A DNA stretch of 11,672 nucleotides from positions 1 to 11,672 of the forward strand of contig JAVVUK010000048.1 in NCBI GenBank assembly GCA_036653215.1. Direction: 5' to 3'. Source of the DNA: JADFUS01 sp036653215. GTDB lineage: Bacteria > Bacteroidota > Bacteroidia > Bacteroidales > Rikenellaceae. Positions 1-7,088 of this stretch are shown here, one piece after another; the first letter of the stretch is position 1, and each line of letters starts with the position of its first letter. The position numbers were made by a program, and so were the translations under genes. The notes under the pieces are model-generated. The model made no database searches. It saw only the letters and a program-made list of their open reading frames with translations, and was not told the DNA's origin.

Positions 1-826
1 AGATGTAGATGTCTGAATTTGTTGTTACAGCATATTCCATTCCGTGTATCTTTTTTGAAGAATATGCAATTTGTGTTCCTGCATGGTTCCACACCACTGA
101 AGAGATATCAAAATCTGAAGCCATAGGAGTATCCCACGCCTCACCTTTGTTTATGTCAATAGCATTTTTAGCCTTTCCTTTTTCAAGGTCGGCAACAAAT
201 ATATGGTTGTATGTTCCATCTAACCAATAATCCCAGTGACGTACCATAAGGTCGTCATAGATCTTAGCTGTCGACTTACCATATTTAGGATAAAGATCGT
301 CCTTTGTAGAATCTACCTTTACGCTTATATTATATAGTATCTTGTCCCCTTTTGGAGACACAACAAATCCACCTACACCACCTTCGACCTCTGTAATTTG
401 TTTTTTATCTTTTCCATCGGCTGTAATACTAAACACTTGTGTGCCGGCTGTATCTGTTGATCCTAAAAAGAATATAAAATTACCATCGCTGCTCCAAGCA
501 GGAGAATGATTTTGTTTCTTGTTTGTGGAGGTGATATTTACGCTTACGCTATCGCCCACAGAAGCTACAAAGAGGTTACTAAATGTAGTATTATTTTCGA
601 CATCTTGATTAGAGACTGAGTAAACGACTGTTTTTCCATCTGGAGAAAGAGCACTACCAGATATTCGACGCAACTTAAGTAAGACATCGGGTGTCATGAT
701 ACCATCTGCTTTCTCTTGTTCTGTAAGTTCATTAAAAATTATCGATTTCGGCTTTTCCAAATGCTGACATGACGATAATGCTACTCCCATAGATATAGCC
801 ATAATTGATGTTAATAGTTTTCTCAT
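1..826 (-). CDS. dpp5: DPP5-like S9 family peptidase, lipoprotein, 5' part only (3' end beyond left edge)
   Basis: The reading frame is open from an ATG at 826 to the left edge, giving the first 275 residues. Residues 1-20 form a lipoprotein signal: a basic start, a hydrophobic run and the lipobox LSSC with Cys20. Next comes TPDVLLKLRRIS (45-56), then beta-propeller blade motifs SPDGKTVVY (61-69), SPAWSSDG (108-115) and VSPKGDKILY (156-165). It continues with DDLMVRHWDYW (191-201) and TNSDIYI (269-275). From memory this matches the propeller domain of Porphyromonas gingivalis DPP5, a periplasmic dipeptidyl peptidase that releases dipeptides from peptides with hydrophobic P1 residues. The Ser-Asp-His catalytic domain lies outside the window, so activity cannot be judged. 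The residues after Cys20 (QHLEKPKS) are not acid-rich like known Bacteroidota surface-export signals, so a periplasm-facing anchor is inferred. The ATG is 7 bp after the NUDIX stop, with AAGGA just upstream, so the two are probably co-transcribed. Confidence 0.85.
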   Translation of the reverse strand, partial: MRKLLTSIMAISMGVALSSCQHLEKPKSIIFNELTEQEKADGIMTPDVLLKLRRISGSALSPDGKTVVYSVSNQDVENNTTFSNLFVASVGDSVSVNITSTNKKQNHSPAWSSDGNFIFFLGSTDTAGTQVFSITADGKDKKQITEVEGGVGGFVVSPKGDKILYNISVKVDSTKDDLYPKYGKSTAKIYDDLMVRHWDYWLDGTYNHIFVADLEKGKAKNAIDINKGEAWDTPMASDFDISSVVWNHAGTQIAYSSKKIHGMEYAVTTNSDIYI

Positions 827-833
827 AGGTTCC

Positions 834-1427
834 TTATAGATTTCTTATTACGTGTTTTATTGTGGAATAACTCTCTTTTGTTTTCTCTGATAAATCATTT
901 ATTTTCACCCACTCGACTATCTCTATACCCTCTTCTGTTTGCGGTTTTAGTTGTTCTTTTGCTCCTTTATTTTTCATGTGATACCAAGAAGTAGGTTTAA
1001 CAACCCAGTTTTTGCCTATTTGGTATATGTGATTTGTTATACATATAAGATCGCCACACTCTAAAGCACCTATGCCACACTCTTCTTGAACCTCACGAAC
1101 AGCACACGTAGGCATATCTTCACCTATTTCTCGCTTTCCTTTCGGGATGTCCCAACGACCATTGCGTTTTATCATAAGGACCTCGTCCTCATCTGAAGCG
1201 ACAACGCCCCCAGCAGCCTCAATGCGTTTAAGATGAGAAGTGAATATATTGAACGCCTTTTGTGGATCGTCACTTAAGATATATACCTCTTTGTAATATC
1301 TAAACATAAACACAACATCTTCTACTGTTAGTGTAGGTGCAAATATAATATTATTTTCTCTATTTTCGCTGTTATTATCAACAAAAATAATATCTTTGTC
1401 TTTGTAAAACAGATGACACATAACCAT
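834..1427 (-). CDS. NUDIX hydrolase with N-terminal extension
   Basis: This 197-residue protein has a complete Nudix box at residues 97-119 in the pattern GX5EX7REVxEExGI: Gly97, Glu103, Arg111-Glu112, Glu115-Glu116 and Gly118. These residues bind Mg2+ and cleave a nucleoside diphosphate linked to another moiety; the substrate cannot be read from the sequence. About 70 residues precede the Nudix fold (which begins near AAGGVV, 71-76). They have no motif I recognise, but similar extensions occur in Bacteroidales NUDIX proteins next to pyrE. ATG codons at 1427 and 1421 are both possible starts; the outer one is used here. The gene is divergent from pyrE with only 12 bp between the starts, and is followed 7 bp later by the DPP5-like gene. 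A house-cleaning pyrophosphatase role is inference from family and context. Confidence 0.9.
   Translation of the reverse strand: MVMCHLFYKDKDIIFVDNNSENRENNIIFAPTLTVEDVVFMFRYYKEVYILSDDPQKAFNIFTSHLKRIEAAGGVVASDEDEVLMIKRNGRWDIPKGKREIGEDMPTCAVREVQEECGIGALECGDLICITNHIYQIGKNWVVKPTSWYHMKNKGAKEQLKPQTEEGIEIVEWVKINDLSEKTKESYSTIKHVIRNL
1391..1398 (+). promoter_or_regulatory. Possible -7 box of the pyrE promoter
   Basis: TATCTTTG is an exact match to the Bacteroidota -7 consensus TAnnTTTG. It ends 41 bp before the pyrE ATG, which would give a leader of roughly 35 nt. It lies inside the 5' coding part of the divergent NUDIX gene, as expected when the starts are only 12 bp apart. I see no clear TTTG -33 element about 20 bp upstream, so the call rests on the -7 match and position alone. 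Confidence 0.4.
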
Positions 1428-1439
1428 TAATTTATAAGT

Positions 1440-2075
1440 ATGAATAACTCAATAGCAAAAAACATTGCTCAAGCATTACTGCAAATTAAAGCAATAAAAC
1501 TCAATCCAACAAACTATTTTACTTGGGCATCGGGATGGCATTCTCCTATATATTGCGATAATCGTAAAATATTATCATATCCAACAATTCGCAAGATGGT
1601 AGCTCAATCCTTTGCTGAGACAATAAAAGAACGTTATCCTGAAGCTACAATGATCGCAGGAGTAGCAACTGGAGCCATTGCACATGGCATCTTAGCCGCT
1701 GAAGAGTTGAATATGCCTTTTATATATGTACGTTCGGCTCCAAAGAGTCACGGCATGACAAATCAAATTGAGGGTGAATATAAAAAAGGCGATAAAGTTG
1801 TCGTCATAGAAGACCTTATCTCTACCGGAGGAAGTAGCCTTGCGGCAGTAGAGGCGTTGCGTGAAGCAGGTTGTGAGGTTTTAGGAATGGTTGCTATTTT
1901 CACTTATGGCTTCCCTCTATCGGTCGAAAATTTTGCCAAAGCATCGTGCGCCCTTGACACACTTAGCAATTATGAAACACTTATAGATATAGCCGTTAAA
2001 GAAAATTATATAATATCTTCAGACCTTGAGACGTTAAAAGATTGGAGAAAAGCTCCAGAAAAATGGAATAAGTAG
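1440..2075 (+). CDS. pyrE: Orotate phosphoribosyltransferase
   Basis: PyrE joins orotate to PRPP to form OMP, the fifth step of de novo pyrimidine synthesis, in the cytoplasm. The 211 residues match the usual length. The PRPP-binding loop is VVVIEDLISTGGSS (120-133) with the acidic pair Glu124-Asp125. The mobile catalytic loop is around 97-112 (Arg98, Lys102, His104, then NQIEG). The orotate-site start FTWASGWHSPIYCDNR (27-42) is also typical, and GVATGAIAHG (74-83) is the conserved core. The ATG at 1440 is 12 bp from the divergent NUDIX start. The SRPBCC gene follows after 6 bp and the GH89-like gene 8 bp after that, so the three probably form one operon. Confidence 0.97.
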   Translation: MNNSIAKNIAQALLQIKAIKLNPTNYFTWASGWHSPIYCDNRKILSYPTIRKMVAQSFAETIKERYPEATMIAGVATGAIAHGILAAEELNMPFIYVRSAPKSHGMTNQIEGEYKKGDKVVVIEDLISTGGSSLAAVEALREAGCEVLGMVAIFTYGFPLSVENFAKASCALDTLSNYETLIDIAVKENYIISSDLETLKDWRKAPEKWNK

Positions 2076-2081
2076 ACAAAT

Positions 2082-2483
2082 ATGACAGAATATGTAAGCC
2101 ATCAGGTTGCCATAAACAAGCCTGACTCTTTGATATACAACACGCTATCAAACTTTGATAATTTCACGCCCATACTTAAAGATAAAGTCGAAGGATGGAT
2201 GGCAACGGAAGACACCTGCTCATTTTCAATGAAGGGGCTAACCCTAAAATTAAAAATGTTAGAAAGAGAACCCTCTAAAGTAATTAAGATAAGCGGCGAC
2301 CAAATGCCTTTTGAATTTTATTTTTGGATACAGCTACATAGCGTTTCCGAATTAGACACCAGAGTTCGAATCACTGTCCATGCTAAGCTAAACGCCATGC
2401 TCAAATTAATGATAGGGAGCAAGTTAGAAAAGGCAGTAAACGAAATGGCAGATCAAATAGCAAAATCATTTAACAGTATATAA
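2082..2483 (+). CDS. SRPBCC / START-like small protein
   Basis: A 133-residue protein with the order of an SRPBCC (Bet v1/START-like) fold. It has a first strand with conserved opening (VSHQVAINKP, 5-14), short helices containing LSNFDNFTPIL (22-32), a run of alternating hydrophobic strands (about 35-100) and a long C-terminal helix (about 103-130), which usually closes a hydrophobic ligand cavity. Members of this family sit directly after pyrE in other Bacteroidales as far as I recall; their ligand is unknown. There is no signal peptide, so it should be cytoplasmic. It starts 6 bp after the pyrE stop and ends 8 bp before the next gene. A function in pyrimidine metabolism would be guesswork based on position only. 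Confidence 0.8.
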   Translation: MTEYVSHQVAINKPDSLIYNTLSNFDNFTPILKDKVEGWMATEDTCSFSMKGLTLKLKMLEREPSKVIKISGDQMPFEFYFWIQLHSVSELDTRVRITVHAKLNAMLKLMIGSKLEKAVNEMADQIAKSFNSI

Positions 2484-2491
2484 GAGTCTAC

Positions 2492-4429
2492 GTGCTTAGA
2501 AAAAGTATAATAGCGGTCATATTCATTGCATATACCCTCGTGGGGGTTGCTCGTTCAAAGAGCGACCTCCCTATTGTGGGGCTCCTTGAACGTTACGCCA
2601 AAGAGGAAGTAAACCGTTTTGACTTTGAGATAACAGATCCTCAAAGCACAAATGACTTTTTTACTGTATCAAGCACAAAAAATAAAGTTTACATAAGTGG
2701 GAATAATAATCTTTCTCTTGCTGCAGGATTGAATTTTTATCTTAAGGAAATAGCAAACATAACGCTGACTCCTTACCAGATGAATTTTACCCTACCCAAA
2801 GATTTGGTAGAGATAACAACGCCTATACGTCACCAGACGGAAATCACAACTCGCACATATCTAAATGAAGAGAGTTACAAAGGGGAACGTATCTATTGGG
2901 GAGTTGAAGAGTGGCAAAAAGAGATCGACCGCATGGCTCTATCGGGCGTTAACATGACTTATATGCCTATTGGCGTGGGTTCTGTTTTGCGAAACGCACT
3001 ATTAGAGAGCGGATGTAGCGAAGAACAGGTAAGTCGTTTTCTACCTATGCCTTCATACTACTGTTGGTGGTTACAAGGCTTATGCGACGGAGGAGCAGAA
3101 GAGTTGCCGATATGGTGGTATGACAAAGAAAAAGCTCTTCACAACTTCATATCGACAGAGCTTAGAAAATGGGAAATAGAAGTGATAGCTCCTGGATACA
3201 ACGGCATACAAACGCCATCGGAAATCTCAAAAGAGGAATTTGCGAAACACTATTATTCTCAAATAAAGAACCTATATGGGGACATCCGCTATTTTAGAGT
3301 GCCCACATTAAAAGCATTTTCACTTTTACAACAAAATAATAATAACGCAACATGGGTCTATGACACATCATTAGACTCTGCCACAGACTTAGAGATAGCT
3401 ACCCTTCCACGTGGGAAAGTGCTTCTTTTAAGCAGTTACGAGAAATTACTCTCTTGGGATAAGACAGGAGTAACGGGACATCATGATTTTATATTAAGAC
3501 CATCTAAGGATGAAGCATTAGAAAACATATATAATAGAAATTATAGAAATAGGCTTCTTTTTTGTGGCATTGAACTAATTGATAACGATGTATTTAGGAT
3601 AAATGCAAACTTCCTGTCTTCTTATATATGGAACAACGCCTTGCCATATCAAGACTATATTAAAATATATGTAAAACATGGATATGGCAAAGAAAGCCCT
3701 ATCATTGAAAAGGCGATAGAAACCATGTATTCTCAAAGCACATCGGAGGTTCGTCCTTTCATTTACAGCGAGCCGACACTACAATTATCGCCGACCATAG
3801 ACATATCCAAAACATCTTCTTATATGTCTGCACTAAAGGCTTTTGCAGGGGAGGCAGCTCAATATTCATCCAACGCTTTATATCAACACGACCTTATAAT
3901 ATTTACGCAAGCGGCACTTTACAATCGTCTTGCAGAGCTTATTACAAAGATGGCTAACTCGGTAGACAGCCGCAGCGTCGACTTCTTTAAGAAAGAGAGT
4001 GATAAATTTTTATCTCTAATTATGATGCTCGACAAATTATACAATACCAGATCCGAATTTAGATATGATAAGTATTTAGAATTGGGGCGTGCAAAAGGAA
4101 TTTCGTTCCCGGAAAAAGGAGTTTACGAAGGTGACATACGTCGTTATACAACAATTTGGGGCGACCGATATATCTCGAATATGTTACGCAAAAACGATAT
4201 GTGCTACTCGCCAAAAAGTGGGATCTTAGGCGACTACTACTATAATCGTTGGTTTATGTATATCAAGTCATTAGATGGGATTATCAACAACCGTATAGGT
4301 AGCGATATAGACTATTATAACATAGGTAAAGAGTGGTCTGAACAACGCAACACATTTCCAGAACAGCCTAAAAGCAGCACCATATTACGTGCCGTTGAGG
4401 TCATAAACGAACTTAACGCTCCTTTATAA
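2492..4429 (+). CDS. Secreted GH89 (alpha-N-acetylglucosaminidase)-like protein, probably lacking the acid/base residue
   Basis: The start is GTG at 2492; no in-frame ATG occurs before residue 97, and the GTG gives a good signal peptide (residues 1 to about 20, hydrophobic core IIAVIFIAYTLVGVA). The order then follows the NAGLU/GH89 family. The N-terminal alpha/beta domain is about 24-110 (NNLSLAAGLNFYLKE, 72-86). A catalytic-barrel opening follows (RTYLN at 121-125, WGVEEWQKEIDRMALSGVN at 136-154). The C-terminal helical domain is about 405-600 (FRYDKYLELGRAKG at 523-536, TIWGD at 554-558, YYYNRW at 582-587). Odd points: at 645 residues it is shorter than the roughly 720-740 of typical members. 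The segment after APGYNG (233-238) is compressed, and the usual Asn-Glu acid/base motif is absent; the aligned place reads YFRVPTLKAF (267-276). A glutamate at 361 (GIELIDND) aligns with the nucleophile. I infer a diverged or non-catalytic GH89 relative. Its end overlaps the trmN6 end by 6 bp. Confidence 0.8.
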   Translation: MLRKSIIAVIFIAYTLVGVARSKSDLPIVGLLERYAKEEVNRFDFEITDPQSTNDFFTVSSTKNKVYISGNNNLSLAAGLNFYLKEIANITLTPYQMNFTLPKDLVEITTPIRHQTEITTRTYLNEESYKGERIYWGVEEWQKEIDRMALSGVNMTYMPIGVGSVLRNALLESGCSEEQVSRFLPMPSYYCWWLQGLCDGGAEELPIWWYDKEKALHNFISTELRKWEIEVIAPGYNGIQTPSEISKEEFAKHYYSQIKNLYGDIRYFRVPTLKAFSLLQQNNNNATWVYDTSLDSATDLEIATLPRGKVLLLSSYEKLLSWDKTGVTGHHDFILRPSKDEALENIYNRNYRNRLLFCGIELIDNDVFRINANFLSSYIWNNALPYQDYIKIYVKHGYGKESPIIEKAIETMYSQSTSEVRPFIYSEPTLQLSPTIDISKTSSYMSALKAFAGEAAQYSSNALYQHDLIIFTQAALYNRLAELITKMANSVDSRSVDFFKKESDKFLSLIMMLDKLYNTRSEFRYDKYLELGRAKGISFPEKGVYEGDIRRYTTIWGDRYISNMLRKNDMCYSPKSGILGDYYYNRWFMYIKSLDGIINNRIGSDIDYYNIGKEWSEQRNTFPEQPKSSTILRAVEVINELNAPL

Positions 4430-5131
4430 ATAAAAATCCTTTGTGAGCTCTATATATTTAGGAGTATATATGTGGCGTTCTCCATTTTCTATTATCAGTG
4501 TATCAATAGGCAGGTCTTCGATCCTATTGCGTGAAAGACAAAGTAGCACCCTTTTAACTGACTTATTAGCAGCACCTTTCACCTCCAACCTTTTATTACA
4601 AAAGAGTCCCTTTGAGGCGGCAAGAGCCACAAAGATATTAGACTCTACATATGGGAATATAGCTGTAAAAACGCCATTCTCATCCAACAACCTCAACACT
4701 CCCTCTATCAAATCATCATAAGAAAGGGTATCGGTATGCCGTGCCACAGCACGTCCACCATCTGCCTTTAATGAATTTATAAAATAAGGAGGATTAGAGA
4801 TTATATACTTATATTTTTTCGGTGGGTTATATTCTTGCAGTGGACTACATTGAGCGGATAATCTGTTTCCCCAAGGCGAAAGTTCAAAATTATCAGCCGC
4901 CTGTTCCACAGCCTCTGCATCTATATCTATTGCATCTATTATAGCATTTTCATTTCGTTGTGCCACAATGAGAGCCACTACTCCACTTCCAGTGCCTATA
5001 TCTAAAATCGAGCACTCCTCATTACCCACCATAGCCCAAGCACCAAGCAACACCCCATCGGTGCCTACTTTCATAGCACATCGATCTTGATTTATGGTAA
5101 ACCTCTTAAAATTAAAATATGAATTTGCCAT
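4424..5131 (-). CDS. trmN6: tRNA1(Val) (adenine(37)-N6)-methyltransferase
   Basis: A class I SAM-dependent methyltransferase of the YfiC/TrmN6 type, which makes m6A at position 37 of tRNA(Val). The SAM-binding motif I is LDIGTGSG (43-50), the acidic loop is AIDIDAEAV (67-75) and the catalytic NPPY motif of N6-adenine methylases is at 113-116. The N-terminal FNFKRFTINQDRCAMKVGTDG block (7-27) is a YfiC signature. Its 235 residues are normal for Bacteroidales members. The start codon overlaps the DUF2400 stop (TAATG at 5129-5133), suggesting translational coupling as the last gene of the lolD-DUF2400-trmN6 run. Its stop shares TTATAA with the end of the convergent GH89-like gene, and I see no terminator hairpin there. 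The family assignment is firm; the exact target is taken from the family. Confidence 0.9.
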   Translation of the reverse strand: MANSYFNFKRFTINQDRCAMKVGTDGVLLGAWAMVGNEECSILDIGTGSGVVALIVAQRNENAIIDAIDIDAEAVEQAADNFELSPWGNRLSAQCSPLQEYNPPKKYKYIISNPPYFINSLKADGGRAVARHTDTLSYDDLIEGVLRLLDENGVFTAIFPYVESNIFVALAASKGLFCNKRLEVKGAANKSVKRVLLCLSRNRIEDLPIDTLIIENGERHIYTPKYIELTKDFYL

Positions 5132-5898
5132 TACAAACCTTTATTGACACCAACACCAAAAAGGGCATAGTCGTATTTTATAGGATCATCGACATCAAAC
5201 CGACGGAGATTTTCCGTAAGTTCCAATACTGCCTTCCAGTCGTTTTGTTTACGTGAGAGAAGTTCTAAATTACGACCTACATTTCCAGCGTGGACATCCA
5301 AAGGGATATATAAGGCTGAAGTAGGTATCTCACGCCACAGACCAAAGTCAACACCTCTATTATCATTACGCACCATCCATCGCAAATACATATTTACACG
5401 CTTACAAGCCGAGTTTTTCTCTACCGAAGAGAGCTGACGTTCAACTCGTGGGAGATGATCTAACTCGAAGAAAATCCTTCTAAAATCGGCTATTCCCTCT
5501 TCCAAAGAGTTGTTCTTTAGGTATCCATTTACAAAGACATCTTTTATGCCTCCATAGTTATGATATATGTTTTTCAGAGCCGTCAAGAAATAGATAAAGT
5601 CACTGCCATTAAAGGTGCGGTGAACAAAATTTTCTACTGACTGCAAATCGTGATCATCAGCCTCCATAATAAAACGATATGGCTCTCCCTCCATAAGATC
5701 GACCATACGTTTTGCATTACGCACTATCATCTTACGGTTTCCCCACGCTATTGTTGCAGCAAGGAAACCTGAAATTTCAATATCTTCACGCTTCTCAAAA
5801 GCATGAGGTATAGAAATGGGATCTAACTCTATAAAAGATTGATTGTTATATCTATCATGAAGCTCATCTAAAAGCTCCTTTAATTCGTTTTCTGTCAT
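5131..5898 (-). CDS. TIGR02757 / DUF2400 family protein of unknown function
   Basis: A 255-residue cytoplasmic protein I recognise as the TIGR02757 (DUF2400) family, which is common in Bacteroidota and some other groups. Conserved blocks seen: ISGFLAATIAWGNRKMI (42-58), the GSDFIYFLTALKNIY stretch (98-112), KRVNMYLRWMVR (166-177) with DFGLW (184-188), IPLDVHAGNVGR (198-209), SRKQNDWKAV (215-224), and FDVDDPIKYDYALFGVGV (234-251). It is rich in helices and has many basic and aromatic residues in the conserved parts, compatible with nucleic-acid binding, but no function is established to my knowledge. It overlaps lolD by 4 bp (ATGA, 5895-5898) and trmN6 by one base. Sharing a transcript with a tRNA-modifying enzyme hints at an RNA- or DNA-related role, which is inference only. 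Confidence 0.88.
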   Translation of the reverse strand: MTENELKELLDELHDRYNNQSFIELDPISIPHAFEKREDIEISGFLAATIAWGNRKMIVRNAKRMVDLMEGEPYRFIMEADDHDLQSVENFVHRTFNGSDFIYFLTALKNIYHNYGGIKDVFVNGYLKNNSLEEGIADFRRIFFELDHLPRVERQLSSVEKNSACKRVNMYLRWMVRNDNRGVDFGLWREIPTSALYIPLDVHAGNVGRNLELLSRKQNDWKAVLELTENLRRFDVDDPIKYDYALFGVGVNKGL

Positions 5899-6545
5899 AG
5901 TATTTTACCGTCTACTATTTCTATACGTCTGTCCGACTCTTGCGCCAAAGACTCATCGTGCGTAACGATCACCACTGTTTGTCCAAGATCCCGACGTAAA
6001 CGGAAGAAGAGCTCATGAAGTTCTTTTTTATTTTGTGTATCCAAGTTTCCCGATGGTTCATCGGCAAAAAGCACAGCCGGAGAATTTATAAGAGCTCGTG
6101 CCACAGCGATACGTTGTTGCTCACCACCCGACATTTGAGACGGCTTATGATCTGCACGCCTCTCAACGCCAAGCATAGTCAAAAGATCCATCGATTTTTT
6201 ACGAGCCTCACAACGCCCCACACCAGCTATCAAAGAGGGCATCATCACATTTTCCACAGCAGAAAATTCGGGTAATAGATGATGAAATTGAAATACGAAA
6301 CCTATTTTTTTATTTCTAAAATCGGCAAGTTCATTTGACGATAGATTTGCGATATTAACAGAGTCGATAACCACCTCACCTTGATCAGAAGGCATAAGCG
6401 TTCCCATAATTTGCATGAGTGTTGTTTTCCCTGCTCCACTCTTTCCAACGATAGTGATAAGTTCTCCTTTTTCTACGCTAAGTGTCACTCCGTTAAGCAC
6501 TTCAACCTCACCAAATCTCTTTTTAATATTTTTTATATATATCAT
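5895..6545 (-). CDS. lolD: ABC transporter ATP-binding protein, LolD-type
   Basis: With the ATG at 6545 the protein has 216 residues and starts MIYIKNIKKRFG, as in Bacteroidales LolD proteins. The open frame extends to a TTG at 6563, but this lies in a likely promoter box, so it was rejected. All ATPase motifs are present: Walker A GKSGAGKT (34-41), Q-loop Gln86, signature MSGGEQQR (138-145), Walker B AVLFADEP (157-164) and H-loop His196. The segment QIMGTLMPSDQGEV (45-58) and the overall size fit the LolD/MacB group. In LolCDE it powers release of outer-membrane lipoproteins from the inner membrane to LolA. No permease gene (lolC/E) is in the window, so another MacB-like export role cannot be excluded. 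It is the first gene of a run in which each gene overlaps the next. Confidence 0.85.
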   Translation of the reverse strand: MIYIKNIKKRFGEVEVLNGVTLSVEKGELITIVGKSGAGKTTLMQIMGTLMPSDQGEVVIDSVNIANLSSNELADFRNKKIGFVFQFHHLLPEFSAVENVMMPSLIAGVGRCEARKKSMDLLTMLGVERRADHKPSQMSGGEQQRIAVARALINSPAVLFADEPSGNLDTQNKKELHELFFRLRRDLGQTVVIVTHDESLAQESDRRIEIVDGKIL

Positions 6546-6560
6546 TACAAATATTTTGAA

Positions 6561-6568
6561 CAAATGTA
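6561..6568 (-). promoter_or_regulatory. Possible -7 box of the lolD operon
   Basis: The minus strand reads TACATTTG, an exact TAnnTTTG match, 15 bp before the chosen lolD ATG. Transcription would then begin close to the start codon, giving a very short leader. The match covers the TTG codon at 6563, an argument against the longer open frame. A good TTTG -33 element is not evident. Confidence 0.4.
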
Positions 6569-6580
6569 ATAAAAATAATA

Positions 6581-6588
6581 TATCTTTA
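6581..6588 (+). promoter_or_regulatory. Weak possible -7 box for the DUF2231-rubrerythrin pair
   Basis: TATCTTTA matches TAnnTTTG at all fixed positions but the last. A TTTG lies at 6555-6558, 22 bp upstream, a little wide for the usual -33/-7 spacing. The ATG of the DUF2231 gene is 20 bp downstream of the box. The site is back to back with the lolD promoter candidate in the 63-bp divergent gap. Confidence 0.25.
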
Positions 6589-6608
6589 CAGCAATAAAAA
6601 ACTTAATT

Positions 6609-7040
6609 ATGTTTAGCACATCTCATATCCATCCGATGCTTGTGCACTTTCCTATTGCACTCGCAATGTTAGGCTTCTTATTTGAAGTCATAAATCAATT
6701 GTTTCTAAAGAAAAAAGGTAAGGGAATACGATGTGGGGAATACATACTCTACTTCGCCACTATCTCCATGATAGTAACTGTTTTGTCAGGCTATATATTT
6801 ACCGGGACATTTACAGGCATCACCCTTGAGGTACGTAACAGCCATGTCATGTTTGCCGTTATCACCACACTATTACTAATCCTTTCTTCTATTCTCTATC
6901 TTCTTGCATATAAATACAATGAAAAAGCTAACAAGATGCAACAGATAGGATTGCTCTTTTATGCTCTTGCAGCGATTGCCGTTTCAATAACAGGATCACT
7001 CGGTGGGACATTGGTATATGGCTACATGATAGGGTTATAA
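6609..7040 (+). CDS. DUF2231 family four-helix membrane protein
   Basis: A 143-residue integral membrane protein with four predicted membrane segments at about 9-32, 45-68, 79-101 and 112-138. The opening HIHPMLVHFPIALAMLG (6-22), with three histidines (6, 8 and 13), is the hallmark of the DUF2231 family. His79 starts the third helix and SLGGTLVYGYMIG (130-142) is the conserved end. Conserved His near helix ends could bind heme or metal, but I know of no proven function. It faces away from lolD and is followed 48 bp later by the rubrerythrin lipoprotein on the same strand. That spacing suggests co-transcription, and possibly membrane electron supply to the exported rubrerythrin; this last point is inference. 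Confidence 0.85.
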   Translation: MFSTSHIHPMLVHFPIALAMLGFLFEVINQLFLKKKGKGIRCGEYILYFATISMIVTVLSGYIFTGTFTGITLEVRNSHVMFAVITTLLLILSSILYLLAYKYNEKANKMQQIGLLFYALAAIAVSITGSLGGTLVYGYMIGL

Positions 7041-7088
7041 CAATATCAAAGAAACACTTTTTAATAAACCAATTTAAATAAAAAAACT

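Noticed and set aside
9..230. Plus-strand open frame near the left edge, and a similar one at 4443-4721
   Set aside because: Both are antisense to well-supported genes (the DPP5-like peptidase and trmN6).
6546..6563. Longer LolD start at TTG 6563
   Set aside because: The extra six residues are unconserved, TTG is a rare start, and it falls in a likely -7 promoter box.
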